From the NCBI GenBank assembly GCA_029204225.1, contig CM055102.1, forward strand, positions 4,305,947 through 4,369,946: DNA of 64,000 bases, read 5' to 3'. This document shows, in pieces, positions 12,721-23,370 of this stretch (within the stretch, counting starts at the first letter, position 1; each line of letters opens with the position of its first letter). A program made the position numbers and the translations under genes. Under the pieces are notes generated by a model. The model was given only the letters and a program-made list of their open reading frames with translations, made no database searches and had not been told where the DNA came from. The stretch comes from Diphasiastrum complanatum. Taxonomy: Eukaryota > Streptophyta > Lycopodiopsida > Lycopodiales > Lycopodiaceae.

Positions 12721-14210
12721 AGATGTACGTGAAACAAATTATTTGTAGAATTTTGAAAAACATTCTTTTACTTCCTATAAAGCAATTGAGCAAACATGTG
12801 AAATAGAGTTCACCCTTACATGAACTTTGTGTTGAGTAGTTTTATTAAGGGTAGACACGTCTTTCGTAAGGTCATGGAGATGTGAGACGGTCCCAACTAG
12901 GATATGTTCAATAAGCTAGCATTTGAGGTATACAAAACGCTCGACCTATGTTTTCTCAATAAGATGTTGACTCATATGGACATTGTATACTACTTCAAGT
13001 GAATGGTGGACATGAAGGGGGGATGCTATATCAGATTGTTCACCAATGACTTCTTCTCTAAAGAGTTTTGTATCGGTTAAAGTGGACATGGCACAAAGAT
13101 AGGGATCCTCTTGATCCCTATCTTTGTGCCATGTCCACTAAGCCCTTAATAGAGAGGATGATAAAGGAGACCAATATGCAATTTATCAGGGGCTTCATGA
13201 TGCTTGAAGATAAAAAATTTATTATCTCCATGCTCAACAACGATACTTGACCTCAAGAGACAATCAAGAGGAAGTGGATGTTACAATGATCATTGTTCAT
13301 GGCTTCTATTAAGCTTAAGTGATTAGTTCAACAAGGAGAAAATGAAAATTATCTACACAGGTCATCCCCACTCCCTTGAGTACATTCAAGTTAGGGATTG
13401 GATTGATGTTGAAATATAATGCCTATTTTAATATTAAATTGTGCTTGGCATGTGGCATAAGACTCAAGTTGGTGATGACACCTCAATAGTTTCTATTTGT
13501 GTAAGGGAGAATTCAACCTCAAGGAGGACCATGCTCTCCTCTCTAAAGTTAATCAAGCATTTGGAGTTTCTAACTTTGGTTTCTTGTGATGCTTAAGCTT
13601 TCCTTGTATTGTTGATACTTCCATAGCTAGTTTCCTTCAAGCTTTCATTTGTTGTGTCTATTATTGAGGTTAAGATAATTCCTTCATAAAGAGATAGACT
13701 TGTATATTCATCATGGTATTAGAATAGGTTGTTTAGCCTGTGATTTTTGAAAGTTTGGAAACTTCTAGATCATTTTTTAGATTTTTTATTGAGGAGCTTA
13801 ACTTGAATGTAGGCACACTATTTGTAGAGCAGTCAGTTTTTCGAATAGGAAGCATAGTTGGATAGATGGTGATAAGAACCATACCAAAGTCTTTGGATTC
13901 TAAGCAACTTCCCAAAGGTTGAAGAGAGTAGCTTGTGGAGAAGTAGGGCACACTTTTTGTAGGGAGATCCAATCAAGGTGAAGAGTTGATCTTGTGCAAG
14001 GCATAGCAGGACATTGTGTGGAAAAGACAAACATAGGTAGTTGTATATTAGGCAAGTGGCATAAAAATATCCTAGTCTAGGTAAAACACTAATTTTTTGA
14101 AGCACCTTGATTCTTGATTATTCTTTCACAAATTTCTTCTATTTGATTGAAGAATCAATCATGTGTTTTCCATTGTGCTTGTCTTGTAAGCAGGATCTTG
14201 AGGAGCTTTC
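12721..14210. other. Unrecognised, probably retroelement-derived
   Basis: No domain can be named. 'ATGGTATTAGAATAGG' at about 13,714 resembles a decayed primer-binding site after a CA dinucleotide, and a better one follows at 14,219, so parts of this segment are probably plus-strand LTRs. Confidence 0.3.
13081..13139. repeat. Perfect 27-bp inverted repeat with 5-nt loop
   Basis: Bases 13081-13107 are the exact reverse complement of 13113-13139, with CTCTT between them. A transcript in either direction would form a perfect 27-bp hairpin. The arms begin AGTGGACATGGCAC and end ATAGGGATC. Confidence 0.97.
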
Positions 14211-14218
14211 CCTTATAG

Positions 14219-14230
14219 TGGTATCAGAGC
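14219..14230 (+). other. LTR-retrotransposon primer-binding site (initiator tRNA-Met type)
   Basis: TGGTATCAGAGC is the standard plant LTR-retrotransposon primer site complementary to initiator tRNA-Met. Its orientation implies a plus-strand LTR ending just upstream. No intact gag follows. Confidence 0.6.
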
Positions 14231-14734
14231 AAGGCTTACGAAGATTGGGAAACTTGGAGTGGTGGTGCTTTTTATTGGAATTTTGGTGGAGATCAACTAG
14301 TATTCTCATCCAGGTGGTGGAACAAGTGTGCAAATGTTGTGAGTCTCCCGGTTTCAATTTGCATGTTGCTAAGATTTCCAAATTTATAAGGACTTGCACA
14401 AATATCTACTACAAGTTGGATCTCACCTACTACTGATGTTTTGACACATTTGAGCAGTCCTTGGCATGTGTGAGATCACTCCTATCCATGTGAAATAGCT
14501 TTTCCTACCAATAAAATGATGCCAAGTGGCATATAGCTAGAAAACTAGATTTTGGCCATTTTAGCCACTAGATCTCAAATAAAATGGTATGTACAACCTA
14601 TATGACTCAACTAAATAATAAATGCATTTAATTCACACGTGGGAACAGGCTCCACACATGTGTAAACATAATATGTACATGATTTGGGCCTAGATCAAGC
14701 ATGATTTTGACATTTTCACACTCCTCCTCAAAAT

Positions 14735-15543
14735 CTAGCTTGGTAAATCTAGTATACATCTATCTACAACTCCAAGTGCTAATCTTATCTTCACAAATGG
14801 ATCCTTTGCCAATGGTTTGGTAAGTATATCAGCAACACAATCTAAAGATGAAACATGGATGAGCTTGATCTCCTTTGCTTGTACCTTCTCTCTCAAAAAG
14901 TGATGTGAAATCTCAATGTGCTTGGTTCGAGCATGGAAGATTGGATTGTTGGCAAATTGTTGGGCTGCTTGATTGTCACAATAAATGCATGGAATATCTT
15001 TAGCCTTGATCACTTGAAGCTCCTCTAATAGTCTTCTTAGCCATAGGATCTCCTTTGTTGTTGTTGTCATAGCTTTATACTCAGATTTGGTTGATGAAAG
15101 TGAGATAGTATCTTGCTTTTTGGAAAGCCAAGATATGACTCCTCCACATAGGAATGTAGCAAAGGCACTTGTGGATCTTCTATCCACTTTGTCACCTGCA
15201 AAATCTGAGTCCGAGTATGCTCTCAAACAAAGATTTGTCCCTTGATATACTATGCCAAAGTTTCTAGTAGCCGAGATGTACCTTAACACTCTTTTGGCAC
15301 TCTTCCAATGACATATTAGTGTATGTATTGACTCAATTTGCCAACACAAAAGCTAAGATCTGGTCTAGTGTTGGTCAAATAGATCAAAGAACCAATAAGT
15401 TTTCTATAGGTAGTGATTTTCTCAAAGGATGCTTCATCACTTTCCTTAGAAACTTTTACATTTAGTTCCATGGGAGTTTCAACTCCTTTACAATCTTTCA
15501 TGTCAAAGATCTCGCGTAGTATAGCCCTCCCGCCAGTCAACAA
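14735..15543 (-). pseudogene. Ty1/copia reverse transcriptase end and RNase H
   Basis: On the minus strand, 15543-15316 reads 'YRKLIGSLIYLTNTRPDLSF', the conserved C-terminal RT block. The frame then shifts by one near 15,330, and 15349-14735 continues with 'AYSDSDFAGDKVDRRSTS', 'SLSSTKSEYKA', 'YCDNQAA' and 'HIEISHHFLREK', the copia RNase H order with its catalytic Asp/Glu positions. The stop is followed by a purine-rich tract near 14,722-14,733, where a minus-strand 3' LTR would begin. The rest of the polyprotein is missing upstream. One frameshift is the only lesion in what remains. Confidence 0.93.
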
Positions 15544-15806
15544 GGGCTAGATCACTGGATAGGTACCTAACTATGCATAGATGCTATTTTTAGTTAGTTT
15601 CCTACTTTCTCCCTTAACTCTATTCACCACTAACACTACCCTCCTTTAACTCTACTCCTCTACGCTAACATTCATCATGCTTATGGGTGAAGGGAAAGGA
15701 TAGACAAGAAGAGGAAGAGAGAAGAGAAGAGGGAAAGAGAGAGAGAGATGAGATGGAGGTTAGCTCAAATGTTCAATGTCATTGCTTATGGAGAAACCTT
15801 AACTAA

Positions 15807-16215
15807 TCACAAACAGAAAGCATGGAAGAAATGGGAATATTCATATTGACATGCCCGGTAGTCAATAGTTGCTAACGCATCCGTCCATCTTACGACATCC
15901 GTCTCTATATCATAGTGACCTCCCTTGGCTGGCCTTGGGCAATCAATCGTGTGATCTGTCGTAGATGATCCATCATCAGCTTTGAGTGCAATAGGTCTCA
16001 TTGCCTATGTGGTTGGATCAACCTTTACAGCCTGTTCTCTGTTCTCGAAGGTGATTTTTCTCGTACCCCAGTTGTGTACTACTTGTGCAGTCCTCAACCA
16101 TGGTCTTCCTAGTAAAACACGATATGCAGATGGAGATTCAGGTATATCCATGACTACAAAAGTAATCACAAACTGCATGTCTGCTATCCTTATGGGGATA
16201 TTTGTCAAGAATTAG
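15807..16215 (-). pseudogene. Ty3/gypsy aspartic-protease region fragment
   Basis: The minus strand reads 'VVMDIPESPSAYRVLLGRPW', the C-terminal flap region of the gypsy retropepsin (the 'Y.VLLGRPWL' motif). It continues through 'HNWGTRKITF' into a second open frame at 16001-15807. The catalytic DTG is not visible, having probably been lost at the right-hand border, where a copia LTR appears to begin. Confidence 0.6.
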
Positions 16216-16217
16216 AT

Positions 16218-16464
16218 ATGCAACATCAAGCATTCACCATAAGTAATCATCACAAGAAGGCGGAAGAAGAACACGCACTGTCACTCTATCACACTAACTC
16301 ATACAGAATGTAAAATGTACAAATAGATCCTGAACCCCTGATAGAGAGAGAAACCTACGCGTAGACTAATAGAGTATCCTAGGGCTAATGACAGCTGGTC
16401 ACAACTGTCAACATTAATGTACCTCGTAAACAGTAACAATGAAGTTTATCATTTATTTCTAACA
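16218..16464 (-). repeat. Probable 3' LTR of the adjacent minus-strand copia remnant
   Basis: Read on the minus strand, a polypurine stretch (GAGGGAGAG) is followed at once by TGTTAG, the usual copia PPT/LTR junction. The other end is taken at TG near 16,218, where the gypsy protease sequence stops. No matching 5' LTR lies in the window. Confidence 0.45.
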
Positions 16465-16479
16465 CTCTCCCTCAATGAT

Positions 16480-17200
16480 AAAATTACATTCTTTTATTCC
16501 TAATAGAGTACAAAACCTCTCAAATTTACATCCACCTAATGACTTAGTAAAAATATCTGCCATTTGATCTTCAGACCTACAAAAAACAAGATCAATGGCT
16601 CCATCAAGAATTTTCTCTCGAACAAAATGGTAGTGTATTTTGATGTGCTTGGTTCGAGCATGAAGAACCGGATTTTTGGCAAGGTGAATGCAACTTTAAT
16701 TATCGCAAGATATAGTAGTAGCATCCACCTATGGGTGACCTAAATCCACAAGCAATCTTCGTAACCATACCGCTTCTTGTGTAGCATTGTTGAGTGCTCA
16801 ATATTCAGCTTCCGTTGATGATAAGGCTACTGTAGGTTGCTTTCTGTTGCTCCATGAAATTGCAGCTGTACCATAACTGAATGTATGACCACTGGTAGAT
16901 CTTTTGTCATCAATATTACTTGCCCAATTGGCATCTGTATAACCTACCAAAATTGGCGCTTCAAGCTTATCATACTTCAAACCAAAATTCAATGTCCCTC
17001 AAATGTATTCGAGAATACGTTTAGCAGACTTCCAATGTGCTTGGCTAGGATTTTGCATAAATTGACTAACAACACCAACAGCATAAGAAATATCAGGTCG
17101 TGTGTGTGTCAAATAAATCAAACTACCCACCAACTGTCTATACAAATAAGCATCCACTTTCTCAGATTCATCATATGCAGTAAGCTTCATGTCATTCTCT
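16480..17200 (-). pseudogene. Ty1/copia RT end and RNase H, second element
   Basis: Minus-strand pieces in three frames match a copia pol end in order: 'YRQLVGSLIYLTHTRPDISY' (17190-16999), 'GYTDANWASNIDDKRSTSGH' with 'VALSSTEAEY' (16992-16798), and a degraded 'HARTKHIKIHYHFVREK' block (about 16,700-16,580). It differs clearly from the 14.7-15.5 kb copy. Frame changes and stops make it inactive. Confidence 0.9.
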
Positions 17201-17469
17201 CCTGGAGAATGAAGAGCTCTTCCACTGGTGGTCAGGTCAGGACAAGTATCTAGGCCTCAGGATGTAGGTAGGTGAGGGTCGAGGGTAAGGCATGGTGATA
17301 TGGGACACCATGGCTTACATGAGATCCGAGCTTGCTTGATGGTGGTCTGTAGCTCCAGTGCATGGGGGTGAGGTGGCAGTACCTCTATGGTTGGGTGGTA
17401 ACATAGCATTTGTCACTTGTTTGTGCTTTAGCAATGACCGTCATGACGATGGGGATTCTAACAGCTACA

Positions 17470-18190
17470 TGCCGAGACGAACCTACAAGACTAAATCGGA
17501 CTCCAAACGGTTTAGTACTCACAAAAAAACGTGCGTCCGAACCAAAAACCCTAAACACAGTCTTGGGATTCTAGGCCCGTTGAGTCAGAAATTGGTCGAA
17601 TTCAATAAAAAAGGGTCAAAACTTCGGAGAGGAGGTGTCCACATGTTTGTGGGCTCGACACGAACCCATAGGCTCATTTGCAGCTCAATTCTGACATCGT
17701 TTGTTTGAAAATGCCCTTTCTGCCGGGGGGAATGCCACTAAATGGACTACTTTCCCACATTCTCGAGAATTGGTCCAGTATCACCAAACGGAGTCTATTT
17801 TTCAGACCCTTTATTTTGTCTTGTGCTACCACTGAGACAAACTCACAGCACTAAACTGGGCTCCAAACGATTCAGTACTCACAACAAAACATGAATCCGA
17901 ACCAGAAATCCTAAATGCAGCCCTGGGATTCTAGGCCCGTCGAGCCCGGATTCAATAAAAAATAGTCAGAACCTCAGATGGTAGGTGTCCAGAGGTTCGT
18001 GGGCTCAACACAATCTCACTGGACTAGTTGTTGCTCAATTTCGACATCGTATGCTTGAACACGGCCTTCGTGCTGGGAGGATCGCCACTAGAGCACAATA
18101 ACTGGACTACTTTTTGGAATTTCGAGACTGGTCCAGTATAGTCGAACGGGCTCCGTCTTGCATGTCGTCTGTTCCATCCAGTGCTGCACA
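17470..18190. repeat. Tandem repeat, two units of about 360 bp
   Basis: The unit beginning 'GAGACGAACC' near 17,472 recurs near 17,833, and the first bases of a third unit appear near 18,190. Shared landmarks are 'GGGATTCTAGGCCCGT', 'GGTGTCCA' and 'TGGACTACTTT'. Units differ by many substitutions and small indels, so the array is old. A diverged relative lies at about 46,935-47,150. Confidence 0.75.
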
Positions 18191-18254
18191 TCGAGACGAA
18201 CCCGCATACACATACATGTAGTAGCAGTAGCAAGTAACAACAGCACCCGCATCA

Positions 18255-18480
18255 CCCGTGAATTTGATGGTACACATGCACACATGCACACACACTTCGC
18301 ACATGCACACATTCACACAAACACACAACATCGACTGCTCGGTCGCATGCCTCGACCATCCACGGCCACCCAAACCGTTGAACGTTCGTCAACGACATAC
18401 ACATAGACATATATGCACACAAACACCCAAATCCACATACATACATGTACAAATACACGCACACACACCCTCGACTGCCC
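18255..18480. repeat. (CA)-rich low-complexity stretch
   Basis: Irregular ACACAT/CACACA-rich sequence. It generates cysteine/valine-rich open frames on the minus strand that I do not regard as genes. Confidence 0.8.
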
Positions 18481-18534
18481 GCCATCAACGGACACTCTTT
18501 ACTAGTATATATATATTTAAACTTACATACACTT

Positions 18535-18588
18535 TTATGCATGGGTGAGGGCCCCATGCATCCTCCTCCTCTCACCCATGCATACACT
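18535..18588. repeat. Short imperfect hairpin
   Basis: ATGCATGGGTGAG and its reverse complement CTCACCCATGCAT lie about 25 bases apart. Confidence 0.7.
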
Positions 18589-18715
18589 TTTTGAACTAAA
18601 AGGATGAGGAAGAGGATCATTGTATGGAGAAAATCGTGCATGGCCATCCTCCCCATGCATGCATGCATATTCCTAAGCCTTTATTAGCCACCTTTTCATT
18701 AATGACTCATGTGCC

Positions 18716-18840
<125 letters not shown>

Positions 18841-19146
18841 GAATGATACTCATCTATATCTTGTTCGTTTATGTACACTTTGCTAAGTAATATCTAAGTC
18901 ATTTTAACCACAAGGCTTGTACGCCAAAAAGAGGGGCCCCTCTTTTAATTTTAAAACTCCTCAATAGACTTTACCGCCATTATCAATAGTCAAGATATTC
19001 CACATGTTATCCGCCAAATGAAATTGCTTACCTCCACCACAAGCTATTCACATGGAAGAGGAAAGGAAATGCTATAAAGAAGTGGGACATTTCAGCACTT
19101 CTACCACACCTCCTCTTTCTCCTCCTCCTCTCCTTCACACTTTCTT

Positions 19147-21061
19147 ATGAGCAGAGGCACCCACCATCTACGACCAGTCTTCCAACATCCGGTAAGTGAC
19201 TTTTCTTTACTCATATGCATATTCGCTGCTAGCTTGATAATAAGTAGGAAGAATGCTTGATTGTTTGAATGGTGTCTCACAAAAAATGACTAAGGATGGG
19301 CGCTGGATTGCGATCCACGGCCACATTGTTTTAGATTCAGTTATGAACCATTCATAAGAAATGATAGGCACTCTTTTGGCAAATGATGGAGGGTTGTCAA
19401 TCGCGACCTACAACCCTCAAAAGAATGATGTTGTTGCTTACATACATTATGGTTTATGCATAAAGAATGGCATTTTTTAAGCTATGTGCACAATGGAATT
19501 GCGCTGGCAGCACATTCATATCTACTTTGATTGTGGACAGAAATCATCATAATCTCTTTTCAAGTCTTTGAACGATTGTATACTGCTCAACTAGGACAAC
19601 GGTGAAGTTGTTCACGAAAGAATAGACCAACTGTATAAGTTCTTACTAATTTACTGATATGAATTTATGACCTCCATCATTGACTGGATAGCGATGAAGG
19701 CACTTTCAAGTGTCTAATCGTTGGTGGATAGCAACCTACTACATAATGTCTGAGATAGTGTCTTGGTGATGTCCATCGCTGGTGGACAACCTACGACATA
19801 ATGTTTTTTGCTCACAAGCATATTATTGCTTACGGTTTGTCATATACCAAATATGCACAATAATATTCAAAGTTATGTGTCTTTGTCTCTACAGCTGCTT
19901 CTGAATTGCAGAAGTAAATCTCCGTTTCTTGATTCGAAATACACTCAAAAACATGTACATGGCAAGCATCATGATAATTAGACTACATGATAACATATGT
20001 ATGATACTATGCTATGTTGCTAGTTATAAGAAGCGGTTTCATTCCTAATATAAATACGTGGTGATTGCCACTATTGTTAATTCGACTACTTATGTGTATT
20101 GGTGGCAATAACTAGACTCAAATTTACTTATTAGCAATCTTCGAAGGGAACGTCTCTCATAACAACCATGACTTCCATAGGATTCTTTCACGACATCTAT
20201 TCAGGTTGGGGTTGCAATACTTTATTTGGTGTACATAGAAGTAATAGCATACAAAGACGAACGGTTGTAAAACTAATAGTAGGAAAATGTTCCGATTTTA
20301 TCTATATCAGGAAAAAGTAAACAAACAAGTATTGATAACCTAGGTGCCCTTAATGCACATGGAAAGGGATTGCTGCACTTGTATGGATTGGAATGGCATG
20401 GGTTTGCCCTAATTCTATTGCAAGTGTTAGGGTAAAATACTTGGCCAAATATAAACACACACAGGTATTGTTTTATTTGTAAGACACGATTAGTACTAAA
20501 AATAAATGAAACAGAGCGACAACTGGCGGGCTCTCAGAAAAGCATTAAAATGCTCAAGGGTTTCGATAATTGTGCATTACCTACAATAGGTTCAAGTATT
20601 GGTATGGCATGGATTTACCCCATATCTGAGTACCAATCCACGCTATCCCTTGTTTGCGAACCGCAATCTTTTTAACATAGTTATTTTTCAAGTACGTATG
20701 CTTCAATTTTATAAATAGATATGGACCAATACCATAAAACTAATCAGATGGTAGACTGCCCTGATACGGTAATAAGATGATATGGCCTATCGCTATAATC
20801 GTGTTAAGTAGGGAAGACTAGACTACATTTTTACATAAAATACTTCAAGCTAAAAAGTTGCTAAACTTATTTTGTACATGGATAGCAACTGACATTCAAT
20901 GTTGACACCTGTCTTCCTCACTGTGCTAACTCGCGCGGTTTTGTGTGGTGGAATGGTGGCAGGTACCAGCTGGATGTCTTAAAATAGGTTTTGCTTTACG
21001 GTGCTTTTCTTTGAGTATTGTATGCTTTCATATGTGTTTTACCTTGTTGGTTTATGAATAA
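19147..21061 (+). CDS. Weak candidate small spliced gene (47 codons) or non-coding transcript
   Basis: A TATA box (CTATAAAGA, 19,073) is followed by a CT-rich leader, an ATG at 19,147, a strong donor (CCG|GTAAGTG, intron from 19,192) and an acceptor (GGTGGCAG|GTACC, exon from 20,963). The frame stays open across the junction to TAA 21,059-21,061, which overlaps an AATAAA signal at 21,057. The predicted product has 47 residues: a polar start, then a hydrophobic Cys/Phe/Leu-rich half that could span a membrane. I recognise no family. A frame this short can stay open by chance, and the splice signals are the main support. The 1.8 kb intron contains loosely repeated 'GGTGGATAGCAACCTAC'-like segments. 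Confidence 0.2.
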
Positions 21062-21147
21062 AGGTTTCAAAAAGTTTGGTCTTGTGTTTGCAAGAAAAGC
21101 TATGTTTCGTTGATCTCTCTCTCACATGCACAGAAAGCCATATTGTG

Positions 21148-21148
<1 letters not shown>

Positions 21149-21188
<40 letters not shown>
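21149..21188. repeat. (TG)n microsatellite, 40 bp
   Basis: Twenty TG units. Confidence 0.97.
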
Positions 21189-21189
<1 letters not shown>

Positions 21190-21404
21190 CTACATGAACT
21201 ATGCACGGAGAAATGGGATATTCAATCCAATTGGTCCTTCCAGAACCAAAATGATCTTTAGAGAAAATGTCATGGCTAAATAACAACACTTATAAATATT
21301 GGTCCATAGACATTACTTCTACTATGCCATTCATGTTTATTATGCAAGTCATAATTTGTATCTTTATTTTGTTAAATGATTGATGTGTTATTGAATGTTG
21401 GGAA

Positions 21405-22315
21405 TGCTAGATTTCTTATGCTCAGCCTTAAACAATTCGTTCAAGTAATGCTCAACCTTCAAATGCCGAAGGCCGACAACATATTTTCAGGCCTTCACAT
21501 TTTTCCCTTTGAGATTTTTTATCTTAGAAATCATTTTTGAGGCACCTTCGCCTTTTCGCCCTTTTTCGCTCCTTAGCAAAAAATGCGACACACTGGCCAA
21601 GTGGCCAGAATACCTTAGAAAATCACTTTAAAGGCACCTTCGCCTTTTCGCCCTTTTTTGCTCCTTAGAAAAAAGTGCGACACACTGGCCAACTGGCCAG
21701 AATACCTTAGAAAATCATTTTAAAGGCACCTTCGCCTTTTTGCTCCTTAGCAAAAAATGCAACACTCTGGCCAAGTGGTCAGAATACCTTAGAAAATCAT
21801 TTTAAAGGCACCTTCGTCTTTTTGCTCTTTTTCACTTTTTCACATTTCTCTGACCGACTTCTCCAAACTTATGAGTAACCCTAAAAACCAGTTGGACAAA
21901 CAAAATATCCCAAAGGCGGTTGGCGGTTACCGACTTTGTACATAAGCACAGACTAGCATAAATAGCATCAAAGACTTATAAGATAATTCCTCTCTTGTAA
22001 ATCTCTATATTAACTGAATCAAGATATGTAAGTGTTAATCAATCAATTTTTGAAATTTTTCTTTCAATCAGAGTTATCTGTAGCCAACGTTATCACGCTC
22101 AACAAGCTGAAGTCATCACTTCAAGCTATTGTACTCACTGTTGATATTAATCAGAGTGCAATTTTTGTCTCACTACTGCGTCGTTCATTTGCGCATTCTA
22201 TATGAATTCTTCTACTTGAATAATTTTTGCTGCTAACTGTTGTGTTTCCGTTCCTACACGCCGCTCCATTCCTCGAGCTTCCGCTGCGCTCACGCCCACG
22301 CGCGATTTTTCGACA
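21405..22315 (+). repeat. 5' LTR of the copia element (911 bp) with internal tandem repeats
   Basis: Begins TGCTAGATTTC (first T/G intact) and ends CGACA. Four tandem units of about 82-93 bp start near 21,539, 21,631, 21,724 and 21,806, each opening GGCACCTTCG and containing 'CCAGAATACCTTAGAAAATCA'-type sequence. The same array is in the 3' LTR. Confidence 0.92.
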
Positions 22316-22459
22316 TGGTATTGTAGCAGGCATTTCAGTAATATGTATTTCCTACTACGGATTATCAATCTTATTTCTATCAAGACGTCTTTCTAGCAAA
22401 CGCACAGCCAACTGTATTCCGACAGTCGTTGTTTCTATCAACGATCTCGTTCAACCAGA

Positions 22460-23370
22460 ATGGATCCATCATCTAGTTCATCTCTCATTGACAAACTCGA
22501 TGGAGATAACTACCATCTCTGAAAATTCAAGATGAAGGTTATAGTTCTAGCCAAAGAACTGTGGGACATCGTTGATGGCACAGAGCTCAAACCAGAAGGT
22601 GATGTAGCCGTCATCACCAAGTGGAGACTAAGAGATGGCAAAGCATTTGCCATGATCACCCTCAACATCAAGGACACTCAAATCAGCCACATACATGCTG
22701 CTCAGACAGCTAAGGATGCATGGGACATCCTAGCAACTCTCTACGACATTAGAGACGTAACATCCAAGTTTCATCTGAGGAAGAAATTCTTCACTCTCAG
22801 AATGTCTGACGCAGATTGTATTTTGAGCCACCTCAACACTTTCAAAAATCTTATGTAGCAGATGATTGCAACAGGCTCAGTCATAGAAGATTTCGATGCA
22901 CTCATGACTCTATTATCGAGTCTACTTGAAGCCTACAAAAATTGGGTAATGGCAATTTCTACCCAGGAGCACCTCACTCTATCAAGAGTAATCTCGCTGC
23001 TCCTACAAGAGGAGATCAGAAGATCAGCATCTTCCTCAGGCTCAAAATCGGATCCTCAAGCTCTATATTCTAAAAATCAGAAGTTCAGATCCAAGAGATA
23101 TACAAAGTCAGGCTCTACTCACAAGAAGAGCAACATGCAATCTGGACCAAATTCTGGTTCAGGATCAAATTCAAGCTCTTCATCATTCCAACCTATGCAG
23201 AAACTATTCTGCAAATACTGTAAGAGGACTGGCCACGAAATCAAGGACTGCCGAACTTTGAAGTACAACAACGAAAAGAAGAACAGTTCCAACAATAAGC
23301 ACATAGTGCTACAACCAGTCACTCAAATTAGCAACAACAAGAAGAAGAAGATGAAGCAACTTTCATGACC
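22460..23370 (+). pseudogene. Copia gag
   Basis: ATG 22,460 opens with 'LIDKLDGDNYHL' and then a TGA where relatives have Trp, followed by 'KFKMKVIVLAKELWDIVDG', the copia gag N-terminal block. A TAG at 22,856 is the second lesion. A serine-rich linker leads to the CCHC zinc knuckle 'CKYCKRTGHEIKDC' near 23,212-23,253, which would bind genomic RNA in the particle. Confidence 0.92.

Noticed and set aside
18088-18668. Cysteine-rich minus-strand frames resembling small secreted proteins
   Set aside because: They arise from the CA/TG-rich low-complexity stretch and overlap in several frames; no signal peptide plus conserved cysteine pattern.
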